Positions 33,314-45,417 of a stretch of DNA of 64,000 bases are shown here, one piece after another. Location of the stretch: positions 70,098,501-70,162,500 of the forward strand of contig JASDFA010000007.1 in the NCBI GenBank assembly GCA_035772735.1. The letters are read 5' to 3'. Under the pieces are notes generated by a model. That model was not told the DNA's origin, made no database searches, and saw nothing but the letters and a program-made list of their open reading frames with translations. The translations under genes and the position numbers were made by a program. Each line of letters opens with the position of its first letter. Position 1 is the stretch's first letter. This DNA comes from Datura wrightii (Eukaryota > Streptophyta > Magnoliopsida > Solanales > Solanaceae).

Positions 33314-34730
33314 TGTTCGCGTGATTTGTGGGGTATAAAATGACACACAAGTGCACGTGGTCGAACAAGTAGTAAGTGGATTTAGTAAGCCAAGTATCGA
33401 TCCCATAGAGACTTGGATGAAGTGCAATCTACTCAAGTGTACTATATTTTACTTCTAAAAATGCAGACAACAGTGTAATCAAAAGTTTGATAGTTTGTTT
33501 TATAATTTTATACTAAAGCTAAAAACAATTATCTACTTTGAGTCTGAACTATGAATGAGAGCATGCTGAGGTTAAACGAACATGTAATGAAATTGATTAT
33601 CATCATAATTTGGTTAATCTTTTCCTCCGGTTGCTAGCCAATAACTATTGCCAAGAGATTAAAACTCTCGTATTTAACCTCACTTAAGAATCATGAACCA
33701 TCCCCCTACATTTCTGTGATTAAATGCAATTCATGTTCTAGCCATACAAACCCGGTTCCTAAATTGACTAATACGACTTTCAGGTATATTTCTATCCTGA
33801 AAGCAAATCAAGACCCAATTTTCCCAAACCAAGTAAAGAACATATCCTATTAATTCACAACTTTTCAATTTCTTGCTCTCTCGAGTGAAACCGGACTTTT
33901 TAGATATATATTAACGTAGGCCACACATTAATGCAGTAAGAACAAGAATTAATAGAACAACATGGAAGAAAAGATGAAAAACCAAAGAATCAATTATCAC
34001 ATTTCATCACAATTGTTCATAACCTCAGCAAGAAGAGGAATTAGCCACTCATTTGTGGATTAAACATCTTTAAACAAGTGTTAATCATACAAGCAATTGA
34101 ATTCAAGAAGAAGGAAAGAGAGAAAAAACCCTGTTATTTTCGTCCCTCAACTGCCTGTAACCCACGTTCTTGCTCCACCAAGTCAGAATATTGAAAAATG
34201 AACCTAAGTGTTCTATTTATACTGCTGGGAATTTTTCCCGGAATAACGAGCAACATGTCACGGAGTGCATCGCGGAGCACTGCCTCCGTGACACGCTACG
34301 GACGCGGACCCTCACTGGAATTGGGGGTCCAGGAATTAAGGCCCAACGTGGCACGGCGTGCAACGCGGAGCCAAGCCACCGTGCCACGGACCGGACGCGG
34401 ACCCTCTCTGGAATTTGGGCGAAGTTTCCCTATCCAGGCAGAAGGCCTCCGCGATGGCAGCGTGACACGGCTCCATCGCGGAGCCCCTTTAATTAATGTT
34501 GTCCAATGCCTTGTTCCTTGCTCGCATCCAAGTCCAACCCCGATATCATCCAACATGCATTTAAGCTTCCCAAATTCACATTTTACCTGCAAAACAATGC
34601 TAATCATGTTGGTTAGTATAAATTCACATTTTATTACCAATTACATGAGAATGTATACACATTGGTAGATAAACAAGGCTAAAATGGTACTTTTGAGTAT
34701 CACTTGGGCATATAAATTTACCCAAGATCA
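33314..34730 (-). repeat. Athila D 3' LTR
   Basis: 1417 bp, starting TGTTCGCGTGATTTGTGG and ending ACCCAAGATCA. TATA box 34213-34221; U3 repeats 34254-34490; R/U5 stem-loop with perfect 8-bp arms 33777-33784 and 33796-33803, absent from the other LTR of this element. Confidence 0.9.
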
Positions 34731-36568
34731 CTTACCCCACACTTAAATCCTTGTTCGTCCTCGAACAACAATCCTACACTTCATGCAATTTACATCCCAA
34801 CCTCGCTACTTTGGTTCGACAATTTAGGCTACGGTCATACCAATTATTCAATATAGCAAATCATCAACAAAACATGCATGGTCTTATCAATGCAATGACC
34901 TTCAATAAATCAAGACCTCTTAGACTTTAAGAATCGACTCTCGATATTGGCAAACTCATGCAAATCAGCTGATCAAGATATCCGACACGAAAATTAATCT
35001 TTCATCAAGATGTGCCCTCACAACACAAGAGAATCTTCCCCTTTTTGCTCATATGACTCACAAGAATTCAAGCAGGGGCATGTAAAAACATTTTCGCTCT
35101 CTCTCCCAAAAGAATTCATATGCATCATGTCATGACCCATAAGCTTGCCCTTAGTGTATTACTCCACTAATATAAAGAAGTGCAATGTAAGATCACGTAG
35201 GACTTTAACTGGTTGTAATGGAAGCTACGGAACTAGTAAATATTGGGTTAGCCAATAATAGCCACTAGCATCCTTAAGCGCCTTTTCAACACACCCCATC
35301 AACTCATGGACATTGTTTCTTTTTTCCATCATCCCATTCTTGATGATTTTCTTTAGTATGGCCCATCGTATTAAGCACACTTGACACAACAACAAAGATT
35401 ATTCATGAACCTTCATTATCGTTTATTTATAGCAAGTGCACCTTCAACCTTTTCTTTTCTTCTCTCACTCTGCTTTCCTTTTTCTTTTCACCATTCTCAC
35501 TCTTTGACACTTCGGAAAAATGATTTTCTCTTCTTAAGCGCTTCAGAGTTTTGTATAGACTTTACGGCTAATGAAAAGAAGGAATTATGCTCGGTTTACA
35601 CTTTATGACAAAAAGAAAAAATAATAGGCTAAAGGCTCAACGGGCTGACTAGGGTATACAATCAAGGTGTGTACGACAAGGAAAAATAGAAACTCTCGGT
35701 TAAAACAAAGAAATGCCTACATCCTTTCCTACAATACACGTCCTTCATTTCGTTTTGTACACACACCAGGCAAGTTCTAGACACTTCACAATAGCATGGA
35801 ATAACAACACCTCACTTCACACTTTTTGCACATGCTCAACTCAAGATGTATTCACAGACTCTTCAATCAGCTAATTACAGGAATTCAAACATTAAGCCTC
35901 AATCACACTGAATCAAACTCTATTTACAAAGTAGCATACTTTCATACGAATCGCCTTTGCATTTTAAATATCATGTACAACACGCAACCAGAATTTTGCA
36001 ACCATACAGTAACTACAGTTTTGGAATGCAACCCACCAAAGAAAAAAAACTGAAAAATAATTGAAAAAAAATCTACTCCTAACGACTACATTTCCCTTAA
36101 GACGGTCGTCATCCATCCATCATAGGGAACAGTCACTACTATGACTTCGGTTCAATGGGACCATTCTCGGTAAAAGAACCGAAAACAAACGCCAAGAAAC
36201 CCAAGAAGTAAAAAAATGTTGAAAATATCGATCATTTCGATAGAAAACTTATGTACAAAATATTTTAAATTTTTTTTAAAAAATATCGATCATTTCGATA
36301 ACACAAATATGTATAGAATCAGAATCAGCTAGCAACATTCAGCAACACAAATCAATTTAACATAAATTCACAAATACAGAACAACACTTAATAATTCACA
36401 ACTCAAAGGGACAAACAAATTTTCACATACACGACAACAGAATAGAGCATACATACAAAACAACCCAACCCAGCACCTAACTACTCCCACCCCACACTTA
36501 GCTCGAACACTGTCCCCAGTGTTCACAAAAATTAAAATAGCACAAAATCGGGTGGTGGAACTCCCTGA
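34731..36568 (-). other. Athila D polypurine tract and 3' non-coding region
   Basis: The tract (minus strand TTTAAGTGTGGGGTAAG) is at 34731-34750. The rest is collinear with the regions in B and C, without conserved frames. It has a local duplication of an ATCGATCATTTCGAT segment (36222-36313), a second purine tract near 36484-36500 and the ORF3 hairpin at 36505-36524. Confidence 0.6.
36505..36524. other. Hairpin downstream of ORF3 (Athila D)
   Basis: GAACACT-GTCCCC-AGTGTTC, the same perfect stem as in C, about 45 bases beyond the ORF3 stop. Confidence 0.7.
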
Positions 36569-37789
36569 TCAGTCAAAGTATTCCACTTCTTCGTCGGGTG
36601 CTGCTGCTTCATCTCCCATGTCCGAGTCGCCCCCGTCATCATCATCGGACTCCACATCGGAGTCCTACCGACGTGTCTTCTCATCTGTGGGGACATCATC
36701 ATCTGTGGGCTCTACAAATGCTAGCCCCACTCGGCATAGAGCCCTGGCGTTTTCGCCGAAAGGGTAGTCTAGCTCGAGCTGCCATAGCTCCTCCTCTGTC
36801 GCCGGCCTCCCTCCTATCCTCAGCGGGAGCATCTGCATCCCATACATTTGAGCCATATACTGGTCATCACGAGCATGTCGCTTGCCAAGTGTAAGCACTG
36901 GCCCGTGGGTGGTGTCGGGAGCCTTAATTTTTGTAACATCCAAGGCCCGCCGCTCCATCTGCGGGATATAGTCAAGGGCCTCCTCCTCGACATCTAGGCC
37001 CCTGAGGAAGGTGGTGAGTAGTCCACCAAAGCCATACCTGTGCCCCTGGTGCAACTGGGCTCTCTTCATGGCGGAGATAATTACCGCCCCCACGTGGATC
37101 TCCAGCCATTTCATCAGGGCGTACACCAGGCATACACGATCCCCGGTTACATCTGTCATATGTACCCCCGGGATTAGGCATGAGCACACTATCTTCAGCC
37201 AGATTCGGGCTTCCCTATTCATCTGTGAATATGGCAAAGTCTGGTGGTAGCCCCTCTCTTTGTGTCTGCTCCATCTAGCTATCGATCGGGTCCCACACAA
37301 TATGCGTCTGATGTCCGCATACGGTGGGGTAATGTTCTGCTTTCAAAGTATGTGGGCGTCTATGTCCCGCGCTCCTATGATGGCATTGAGGTGGTGGGGC
37401 TCCAAGGTGACTATTTGCCCTCTGATCTTGATGGTGTGACTTCTGATCGTCGGGTTCCAGTTGGCATAAAATTCTCGAACCAAGTGCAGATTGCATTCCT
37501 TGGGACCTTCAAAAATGAAATTTAGCCCAGCTGCCTCGATCCGGTGGACCATCCTAGGGAACTCCTGTGCCAATGGTTCCCGTGCTATGTGCTCCTCGGG
37601 GAAATACTTGTTTTCTTTGTGCTTTGCGTACCACTTTTTCCCCTCATCAGTCACCCATCTCGTTCCGTATTGGTGGCGTTGGCCGCGTGGAACTGCTGGT
37701 GCTGCTAGGACTGCTGTGCCCAGTCTGATTCGCTTCCTTCCGGCGCTCGAAGTTGATGCGCCTTTCCCTTTCTCTTGCCGGCTTGCCAT
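36569..37789 (-). pseudogene. Athila D ORF3
   Basis: About 405 codons from ATG 37789. The first 149 codons are open (37343-37789), including KWYAKHKENKYFPEEHIARE and NPTIRSHTIKIRGQIVTLEP, then a TGA. The next piece, 36665-37300, is open through RWSRHKERGYHQTLPYSQMN, LMKWLEIHVGAVI and LRIGGRPATEEELWQLEL. An AAG to TAG change near 36665 removes the acidic tail, which remains readable to 36569. Only two stops break the gene. Confidence 0.8.
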
Positions 37790-38483
37790 TTTACCCGTCA
37801 ACCCAAGTAGACAAGATCGATGTTAAGCTCACGGATATTAACTTCGACTAAGGTCGGGTTAAGCTAGGTTACCCCACACTTAGTCCTTAGATATAGTTAC
37901 AATAATACGGCAAGATTATCTTTATTTACACCCAATAAACAACTATACAATCATGCTTAGTGCGTTTGAAAAATTCGACGGTATATCTTCTGTGTACTAC
38001 TCAGACTTCGTACAGCTAATCACAATCACTACCACCGCTAACATCTTAACCATCGCACTTAGCAAGGAAAAACAAAGAAACAAAAACTACAACAAAAATT
38101 TATCTACACGAACCTATACAACCAACCAAATTCTTACAAATTTCACATTCCCTTAACCCGAGAATCCGTAGTTCTATTAACATCCTAACAAATTGTATAT
38201 CGACTCATCTCATTCAACATGTACATCCCGGCAAGAAATTCACAATTTCACTACATGTTCAACTTCAAATTCAAAAACAAGCCCTAGAATTGATATTATC
38301 AACCAAATTCGATTAATTTATGCAATTGACAAGTTCAAGCAATCATAATGACATTCCGAACATTCATCAATAACAATTTACTTGAATTCATGATTAATTT
38401 CTACTTAGGGCAATTTAGCTCACCTCACATGCTCAATATCAAAGAAAATCGACAAGAGTTTGAGAGGAAATCGAAAAGCATAC
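37790..38483 (-). other. ORF3 leader region of Athila D (intron signals partly lost)
   Basis: The donor is kept (CAAG|GTATGC at 38484/38483), but the acceptor position reads GACGGG instead of GACAG(G), so the AG is lost. ORF3 of D would not be spliced as predicted for B, C and E. Confidence 0.4.
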
Positions 38484-39130
38484 CTTGACTTTGAAGAATC
38501 GAAGAAAACTTGTTGAATTTCTTTCCTTACTCCGTGTCACGTTGATGGGGGATGGGTTTTGGGGGGTTTGGTCGCGGAGAGATTAAAAATGATGGAAAAG
38601 GGAGGGTTTTCGGGGTTAAGAAGTAGGGAAATCGCGCGGGTCACCCGGCGACCCGGTGTGACCCGTCGCGATATACAAGGCAACGTGTCACGGAGTGCAT
38701 CGCAGTGCACTACCTCCGTGACACGGAGCCATCGCGAGACTGTTCTGGAAATTTTTAACATTTCCGGGTTATACCTCAACGTGTCACGGAGGTAATGCGG
38801 AGGTCCACCTCCATGACACGGAGTTGTCGCCCCAGCTCACTGTTTGCCACTTTTTATTAATTTTCATACCTCGACTTTTCCTTCGCGATTTCGTGCATAT
38901 TTTCCTCCGTTTGACCTGAAATTCATCTCACTATACAAAATTTGTTAGAATTATAGGTTTCACTCTAAATACAAATAAACAAAAACTAAAATGAAAAATT
39001 TTGTAGTAAATCAAGAAAAAGAAAAAAAGGAAAATCTATTTACACTTTACAAAAAGAAAGAAAATTTTTTTTTCACGGGTTGCCTCCCGTGCAGCGCCTG
39101 GTTTACCGTCGCTGCTTGACGTCATTAAGC
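38484..39130 (-). other. Pol-ORF3 spacer with inverted repeats (Athila D)
   Basis: CGTGTCACGGAG at 38684-38695 pairs perfectly with 38714-38725. The sequence between the arms resembles the U3 version rather than the spacer version of B and C. CGGGTCAC/GTGACCCG pairs near 38637-38665, a decayed third unit is at 38778-38820, and the stem-loop CACGGG-TTGCCT-CCCGTG is at 39075-39092. Confidence 0.65.
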
Positions 39131-39865
39131 TCAGTTGTACTCTAGGGTGATGGACGATTTCTCTCGATCACCGTCCTCCCCCCAGTAGTGCTTAAACCTT
39201 TCCGGTGGTTTTCCCATTAACTGTCGTGAATCCTTCATCTGTTTATCATCACCTTGATCAATCACATTGATCACCGAGAGTTCTTCATGCACCGTCGGGA
39301 GCTTGGGTGCCTTGTACACATCGAACACCTCCACCTTGTCATGTGCTCGCATTGTTAGCTGCCCCGCAGCTACGTCAATTAGTGCTTTCCCAGTTGCCAA
39401 GAAAGGACGTCCCAAAATAAATGGGACTTCCGCGTCTGGTTCAAAATCCAGCACGATAAAATCTACCGGGAAAATTAGGGAGCCAACTTGCACCAGAACA
39501 TCCTCCACAATGCCATCAGGTCTGGCTAGGGATCGATCCGCCAATTGCAAGATTACAGTTATGGGTCTAGGACTCTCTAGACCCAACATTCTGAATACCG
39601 ATAAAGGCATCAAATTTATGCTCGCTCCCAAATCACACAATCCACGAGCTCGGATGCTCTGCCCAATAGTAATCTGGATAGTAAAACTCCCAGGGTCTTT
39701 TAGCTTTATGGGCAATCGGTTTTGTATCCAGGAAGTGCACTCCTCCGTTAGAGCCACCGTAGCATATTCAGTCAACCGACTTTTGTTTGCCACAATGTCC
39801 TTTATATACTTGGCATACTTCGGCACTCCCTGCAAAACATCAACAAGAGGTAAGCTAATATGTAC
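39131..39865 (-). CDS. Athila D protease and residual pol tail
   Basis: A 234-codon open frame (39131-39835): VPKYAKYIKDIVANKSRLTE, protease with LCDLGASINLMPLSVFRMLG, VDFIVLDFEPD and VPFILGRPFLATG, then RQLMGKPPERFKHYWGEDG, joining directly to the integrase end. The junction is shared with B. The frame upstream is broken by one stop from the 437-codon gag frame. Confidence 0.8.
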   Translation of the reverse strand, partial: VHISLPLVDVLQGVPKYAKYIKDIVANKSRLTEYATVALTEECTSWIQNRLPIKLKDPGSFTIQITIGQSIRARGLCDLGASINLMPLSVFRMLGLESPRPITVILQLADRSLARPDGIVEDVLVQVGSLIFPVDFIVLDFEPDAEVPFILGRPFLATGKALIDVAAGQLTMRAHDKVEVFDVYKAPKLPTVHEELSVINVIDQGDDKQMKDSRQLMGKPPERFKHYWGEDGDREKSSITLEYN

Positions 39866-41527
39866 CTATTTCAGCACCTCCATGAATTTCTTGAAACATG
39901 CCTCCTCCTTGTGTTTCTTTAATCGTTGAGGGAATGAGGGTGGTGGTCTTTCTGATTCCGCTTCTTTAGTCTTCCCCCTCTCATCACTTTGCTCCCTCTC
40001 GACTTCTGCTGCTCCCGACTGTTGAGGTGGTCTTTCTGGTTCCACCTCTTTCAGCTGCAAGCCACTCCTTGTGGTCACCGCATTTACCTGCTTGGGATTG
40101 GGATCCGTGTCGCTCGGCAGTCCTCCTCTAGGCCTTGTGTTTTGGGCACTAGAAAATTGCCCAAATTGATATTCAAGTGCCTTGGTAGCTAACTGGTTGT
40201 TTTTCACTTCGGCTGCCAATTTCACATAGTCAGCCTGCAATTGAGCTTGGTTAGCTATCATGGTCTTGAACATCTCCTCAATGCTAGGTGATGGTGGTGG
40301 AGGAGGTGCATTGTTGTTTCTGAATTGTGCTTGATAATTCTGCTGCCCTCCTTGGTTCCTTTGCACACCCTGACCCCAACTTTGCCCATGATGGTTGTTG
40401 CTACCCCATGAGAAATTAGGGTGATTCCTCCAATTGGAATTGTAGCTACTACCATACTGTTGGTGGTTCCTTTGCGCATTACCCACAAAGTTTACCGAGT
40501 CAGGATTGGCTCCACAACACTCAGCTGAGTGCTCACTGCTTCCACACACTTCACACAACATTTGCTGTACTGCATTAACTGGGGCTTGAGGCTGGTTCAA
40601 TGTCATGTTACTGAAGTGGGTGTTAAGTTGATTTTGCAATGCAGCTATCTGTGCAGCGATAGCTGTAAACCCATCCACTTCAATCTCTCCTGCTACTTTC
40701 CTAGTCCCACCTCTTGATGAATCAGCATTCCATTTTGGATTGCCCTGCGAAATACGGTTCAACAAGGTGTACAACTCCTCATACGTTTTCTCCAGTGCTT
40801 GCCCTCCAGCTGCTGAGTCTAGCAATATTTTGGTGTGGAGTTCCAAACCCTCGATAAATGTGTGCACCAGCACATCATTGGACTGATGATGATGAGGACA
40901 ATCCCGCAACATGGATTTAAATCTCTCCGAGGCTTGATATAAATTTTCTCCCTCTCTCTGTTTGAAACTTAGAATCTGACTTCTAAGTCTTGCTGTTTTA
41001 CCGGAGGGAAAAAATCGTATCAAAAACTTCCATGCAAGATCATCCCACGTAGAAATAGAATTCGGTGGCTCAGCTTTCAACCACCTCCTTGCTTCTCCCA
41101 ATAATGAGAATGGGAACAATGTAAGCCGGACATAATCTGATGACACTCCAGCGGGGATGTAAGTGTCACTTATCTCCAAAAAATTTTGGAGATGCTGCTA
41201 TGGATCTTCATGAGGGAGACCGGTAAACTGCCCGCTAGTGTGCAACAACTGCACCATATTCTGTTTAAGTTCAAACCTCCCTCCTGACTCAGGTTTGCGG
41301 ATGCTAGATGTGACATTATTAGCATGTGGGATTGCCACCTCGAGAACCGGCCGAGCTGCTACTTCTTCGGGCACTAACACTGCCCGTACTACCGGTGGAT
41401 TCTGTTGTTGCTCCATGATTGTCTGTCTGAGCAACTGCAGCTTTCTTTGTAGAGCTTCTCTCCGTTTACTGTGAAATATTCTTTTTGGCTCTATATACGA
41501 TTCCACCAGCTCCTTGTCTCTTGCCAG
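39866..41527 (-). pseudogene. Athila D gag and linker
   Basis: Two open pieces, 41198-41506 and 39866-41179 (437 codons), split by a CAG to TAG stop near 41197. Core FPSGKTARLRSQILSFKQRE, zinc knuckle CEVCGSSEHSAEC, an N/Q-rich stretch, and the linker NAVTTRSGLQLKEVEPERPP. Unlike B and C, the gag/protease boundary reads through (IANQAQLQADYVKLA, CAA where they have TAA). The frame opens at CTG 41527 after an in-frame TGA. Confidence 0.82.
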
Positions 41528-41637
41528 TGTTCAACAGAAATTAAGTCTGCAAAATACAGGCTAAGACCAAGTTGTCAACACCAAGAAAATAAAAATACAG
41601 TAAATTAACACTTAAAACAAATTCACCAATTGCCAAG

Positions 41638-41655
41638 TCCCCGGCAACGGCGCCA
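41638..41655 (-). other. Primer-binding site of Athila D (tRNA-Asp type, perfect)
   Basis: The minus strand reads TGGCGCCGTTGCCGGGGA, 18 of 18 to the recalled complement of plant tRNA-Asp, six bases inside the 5' LTR. Confidence 0.88.
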
Positions 41656-41661
41656 AAAACT

Positions 41662-43045
41662 TGTTCGCGTGATTTGTGGGGTATAAAACGACACGCAAGT
41701 ACACGTGGTCGAACAAGTAGTAAGTGGCTTTAGTAAGCCAAGTATCGATCCCACAGAGACTTGGATGAAGTGCAATCTGCTCAAGTGTACTATATTTTAC
41801 TTCTAAAAATGCAGACAACAGTGTAACCAAAAGTTTGTTAGTTTGTTTTATAATTTTTATACTAAAGCTAAAAACAATTATCTACTTTGAGTCTGAACTA
41901 TGAATGAGAGCATGCTGAGGTTAAACGAACATGTAATGAAATTGATTATCATCATAATTTGGTTAATCTTTTCATCCGGTTGCTAGCCAAGAACTATTGC
42001 CAAGAGATTAAAACTCTCGTATTTATCCTCACTTAAGAATCATGAACCATCCACCTACATTTCTGTGATTAAATACAATTCATGTTCTAGCCATACAAAC
42101 CCGGTTCCTAAATTGACTAATACGACTACCCAATTTTCCCAAACCAAGTAAAGAACATATCCTATTAATTCACAACTTTCCAATTTCTTGCTCTCTCGAG
42201 TGAAACCGAACTTTTTAGATATACATTAACGTAGGCCACACATTAATGTAGTAAGAATAATAATTAATAGAACAACGTGGAAGAAAAGATGAAAACCCAA
42301 AGAATCAATGATCACATTTCATCACAATTGTTCATAACCTCAACAAGAAGAGGAATTAGCCACTCATTTGTGGATTAAACATCTTTAAACGAGTGTTAAT
42401 CATACAAGCAATTGAATTCAAGAAGAAAGAAAGAGAGAAAAAACCCTGATATTTTCGTCCCTCAATTGCCTGTAACCCACGTTCTTGCTCCACCAAGTCA
42501 GAATATTGAAAAATGAACCTAAGTATTCTATTTATACTGCTGGGAATTTTTCCCGGAATAACGAGCAACGTGTCACGGAGTGCATCGCGGAGCACTGCCT
42601 CCGTGACACGCTATGGACGCGGACCCTCACTGGAATTGGGGGTCCAGGAATTAAGGCCCAACGTGGCACGACGTGCAACGCGGAGCCAAGCCACCGTGCC
42701 ACGGACCGGACGCGGACCCTCTCTGGAATTTGGGCGAATTTTCCCTATCCAGGCAGAAGGCCTCCGCGATGGCAGCGTGACACGGCTCCATCGCGGAGCC
42801 CCTTTAATTAATGCTGTCCAATGCCTTGTTCCTTGCTCACGTCCAAGTCCAACCCCGATATCATCCAACATGCATTTAAGCTTCCCAAAATCACATTTTA
42901 CCTGCAAAACAATGCTAATCATGTTGGTTAGTATAAATTCACATTTTATTACCAATTACATGAGAATATATACACATTGGTAGATAAACAAGACTAAAAT
43001 GGTACTTTTGAGTATCACTTGGGCATATAAATTTGCCCAAGATCA
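41662..43045 (-). repeat. Athila D 5' LTR
   Basis: 1384 bp. It lacks 34 bases near 42127 that contain the whole R/U5 stem-loop still present in its partner. U3 hairpin arms 42569-42580 and 42599-42610 are perfect. A second perfect inverted repeat (CTCCGCGATGG with CCATCGCGGAG) lies near 42761-42800. Confidence 0.9.
42528..42536 (-). promoter_or_regulatory. TATA box of the Athila D 5' LTR
   Basis: The minus strand reads TATAAATAG; the 3' LTR copy is at 34213-34221. Confidence 0.7.
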
Positions 43046-43050
43046 GCATA
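43046..43050. repeat. Target-site duplication of Athila D (right copy, GCATA)
   Basis: Matches 33309-33313 exactly. Confidence 0.88.
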
Positions 43051-44210
43051 CAACTTGTGATCCCTAAGAGTCTGTAGCACCACCCTCAAATGACCAGCAT
43101 GCTCCTCTTCACTCAGAGAGTATATAAGAATGTCATCTATGAACACGATCACAAACATGTCCAAATAAGGCTTGAATACCTTCTTCATCAAATTCATAAA
43201 AGATGCAGGAGCATTCGTTAGTTCAAAAGACCTAACTACAAACTCATAGTCCTGAAGGCTGTTGAGGATGTCACTCTCTCTAACCCGAAGCTTATGATAT
43301 TTGGAACTGAGGTCTATCTTTGAAAAACACTTGGCACCCTAAAGTTAGTCCAACAATTCATCAATTCTGGGGAGGGGATACCTGTTCTTGACGGTGACCA
43401 TGTTCAATTACCGATAATCAATGCACATTTGAAGGGAACCATCCTTCTTCCAGACAAACAGAACTGGTGCACCCCATGGGGATTTTCTAGGTATGATGAA
43501 ACCCTTTTCTAAAAGGTCTTTCAACTTCTCCTTCAACTCCTTTAGTTCAGTTGGAGCCATTCTTTAAGGGGGAGTAGATATAGGCTGCGTATTGGGAAGA
43601 AGGTCAATACAAAAATCGATCTCCTGCTCAGGAGGAATTCCCGGTGGATCATCTGGAAGCACTGTTGGATATTCACACACTACGGGAACTGACTGGATAG
43701 TTGGGGTTTCATATATAGCATCCTTAACCCTAACCAGATGGTACACGCAACCCTTAGAAATCATCTTTCTGTCCTTATGGTAGGAAATGAAGCGACCTAG
43801 GCACAACTGAACTACCCTTCAACTCTAGGACTGGCTCACCAAAAAATCAAAACTCTACCGCACGGGTTCTATAATTTATTAAGGCATAACATGCATGTAG
43901 CCAATCAATGCCAAAGATAACATCAAAACCTGTCATGGCCGGCTCTACTAAATCTGCTGAGGTGACTTTCTGCAAGATTGTGAAAGGGCAATTTCTATAT
44001 ACCTATCGAGCTATAATTGAATTACCAATTAGAGTAGAGACTAAGAAAGATTCTGATAGGATTTTGGAACTAACTCCGAAACTACTAGAAACATAGGGCA
44101 TCACAAAAGATAAAGTAGCCCCTAGATCTAGCAATGCATATACATCGAGGTGGAGTACTCATAACATACCAGCGACTACATCTGGAGAGACCTCCTGCTC
44201 CTAATAAGAT
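43051..44210 (-). pseudogene. Tekay-1 reverse transcriptase N-terminal half and protease
   Basis: RT with YLDMFVIVFIDDILIYSLSE (43015-43197; catalytic FIDD intact), then a decayed stretch with RT fingers, VYHLVRVKDAIYETPTIQSV (43564-43806), and a protease region near 43800-44200 with many stops. It continues the RT fragment at 33207-33313 across Athila D. Confidence 0.78.
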
Positions 44211-45417
44211 GCGAGGGCGTAAAATTTATTCTGACGCTGACCACCACCTGCACTAATGGAGGAACCCTACTGAGCAGAGCGCGCTGTCGGGCTGCTAAAC
44301 TAGTGGTTGGATATCAACCTCTACCATGGCCCTGTCTAGCTGTTGGACAATCCCTGAGCATATGCCCAGGCATCCCACACCCAAAACAAGCACCTGTACC
44401 TGCTAAGCACTGACTAGTGTGTCTTCGGCCACACATGTCACAAGCTGGAATACAAGGCTCCATATATCTACTCCCCTGACCTCGAGAGCCTAATGCTCGT
44501 CCCCTCTGGTTGTTCCTAGATCTGAATGGCACACTCGCTGCTAATGGCGCTGGGGCTGATGATCTGTGGTGGGACTACTGAGGGTTCCCACCACCAGGTC
44601 TCTGCTAGAAGAATTCAAAGCTATCAGTCCTAGCCCTCATGGCCTCTCTCTACCACTCACTCGCCTGTACCGCCTCTATCTATCGGGCATACAGAATTAT
44701 CCATGAGAAGTCAACGTCTAGATGAAGCATTGCGATATGGCAATTTTTGACCAAATAGTCTGTTATCCCATGCACAAACTGACTCACTCGAGCCTTCTAG
44801 TCAGCCACCATCTCTGGTGGATATTTGGACAAGAGAGTGAACTCTAAAGCATACTCCTGGACCATGATGTTGTTCTTTCTCAAGTTCACAAATTCAGCTG
44901 CTTTGATTTCCCTCATCACTCGGGGAAAGAACCGATCTAATAACATGGTATGGAACTCGTCCCATCCAATGGGACCAGCTTTGACTGCTCTGCCATCCTT
45001 CCACTATTTGAACCAAATATGTGCAACCCCTTTCAACTGATAAAAGGCAAAGTTTGTGCACTCCTCCCCTGTCACCCCCATGATTTGGGTTATTTTTTGA
45101 ATCTCATCAATAAACTCGTGCGGATCCTCGTCCACCTTTGATCCGAGAAACACTGGAGGGTTCATCCTAAGAAAGTCCCTGACTCTTGTCGCTGCCGCAT
45201 TCCCATTCTAGGGGACATGTGCTACCTCCTATTGGTTGACTTGGGCGATCAATGCTTGTGCCAACATCTAGATGGCTACCCCAAACTCTACATGGGCAAC
45301 CTTCTTGGGCACATAATCCTCGGGGGCTGGTGGGGTCTGCTGGTGCCCATCTCCATTGCCATTCTCATGGCCATTTCTGTTCCTATTTTTTCTTCCATTA
45401 ACTCTGCGAGGAGGCAT
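44211..45417 (-). pseudogene. Tekay-1 gag
   Basis: Starts at ATG 45417 (MPPRRVNGRKNRNRNGHENG). The core region at 44800-45200 is decayed. The zinc knuckles at 44314-44532 are well kept: CDMCGRRHTSQC followed by CFGCGMPGHMLRDC. Several stops and shifts lie between. Confidence 0.8.

Larger units (their letters stand above)
33314..43045 (-). mobile_element. Athila D: non-autonomous Athila-type element, gag-protease-ORF3
   Basis: Minus strand, 9.7 kb: 5' LTR 41662-43045, perfect tRNA-Asp primer site, gag, protease with short pol tail, spacer, ORF3, non-coding region, 3' LTR 33314-34730. No RT, RNase H or integrase. The protease-to-pol-tail junction resembles that of B (GKPPER), although the LTRs belong to another subfamily. 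Inserted in Tekay-1 RT with perfect GCATA duplications. Confidence 0.92.
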
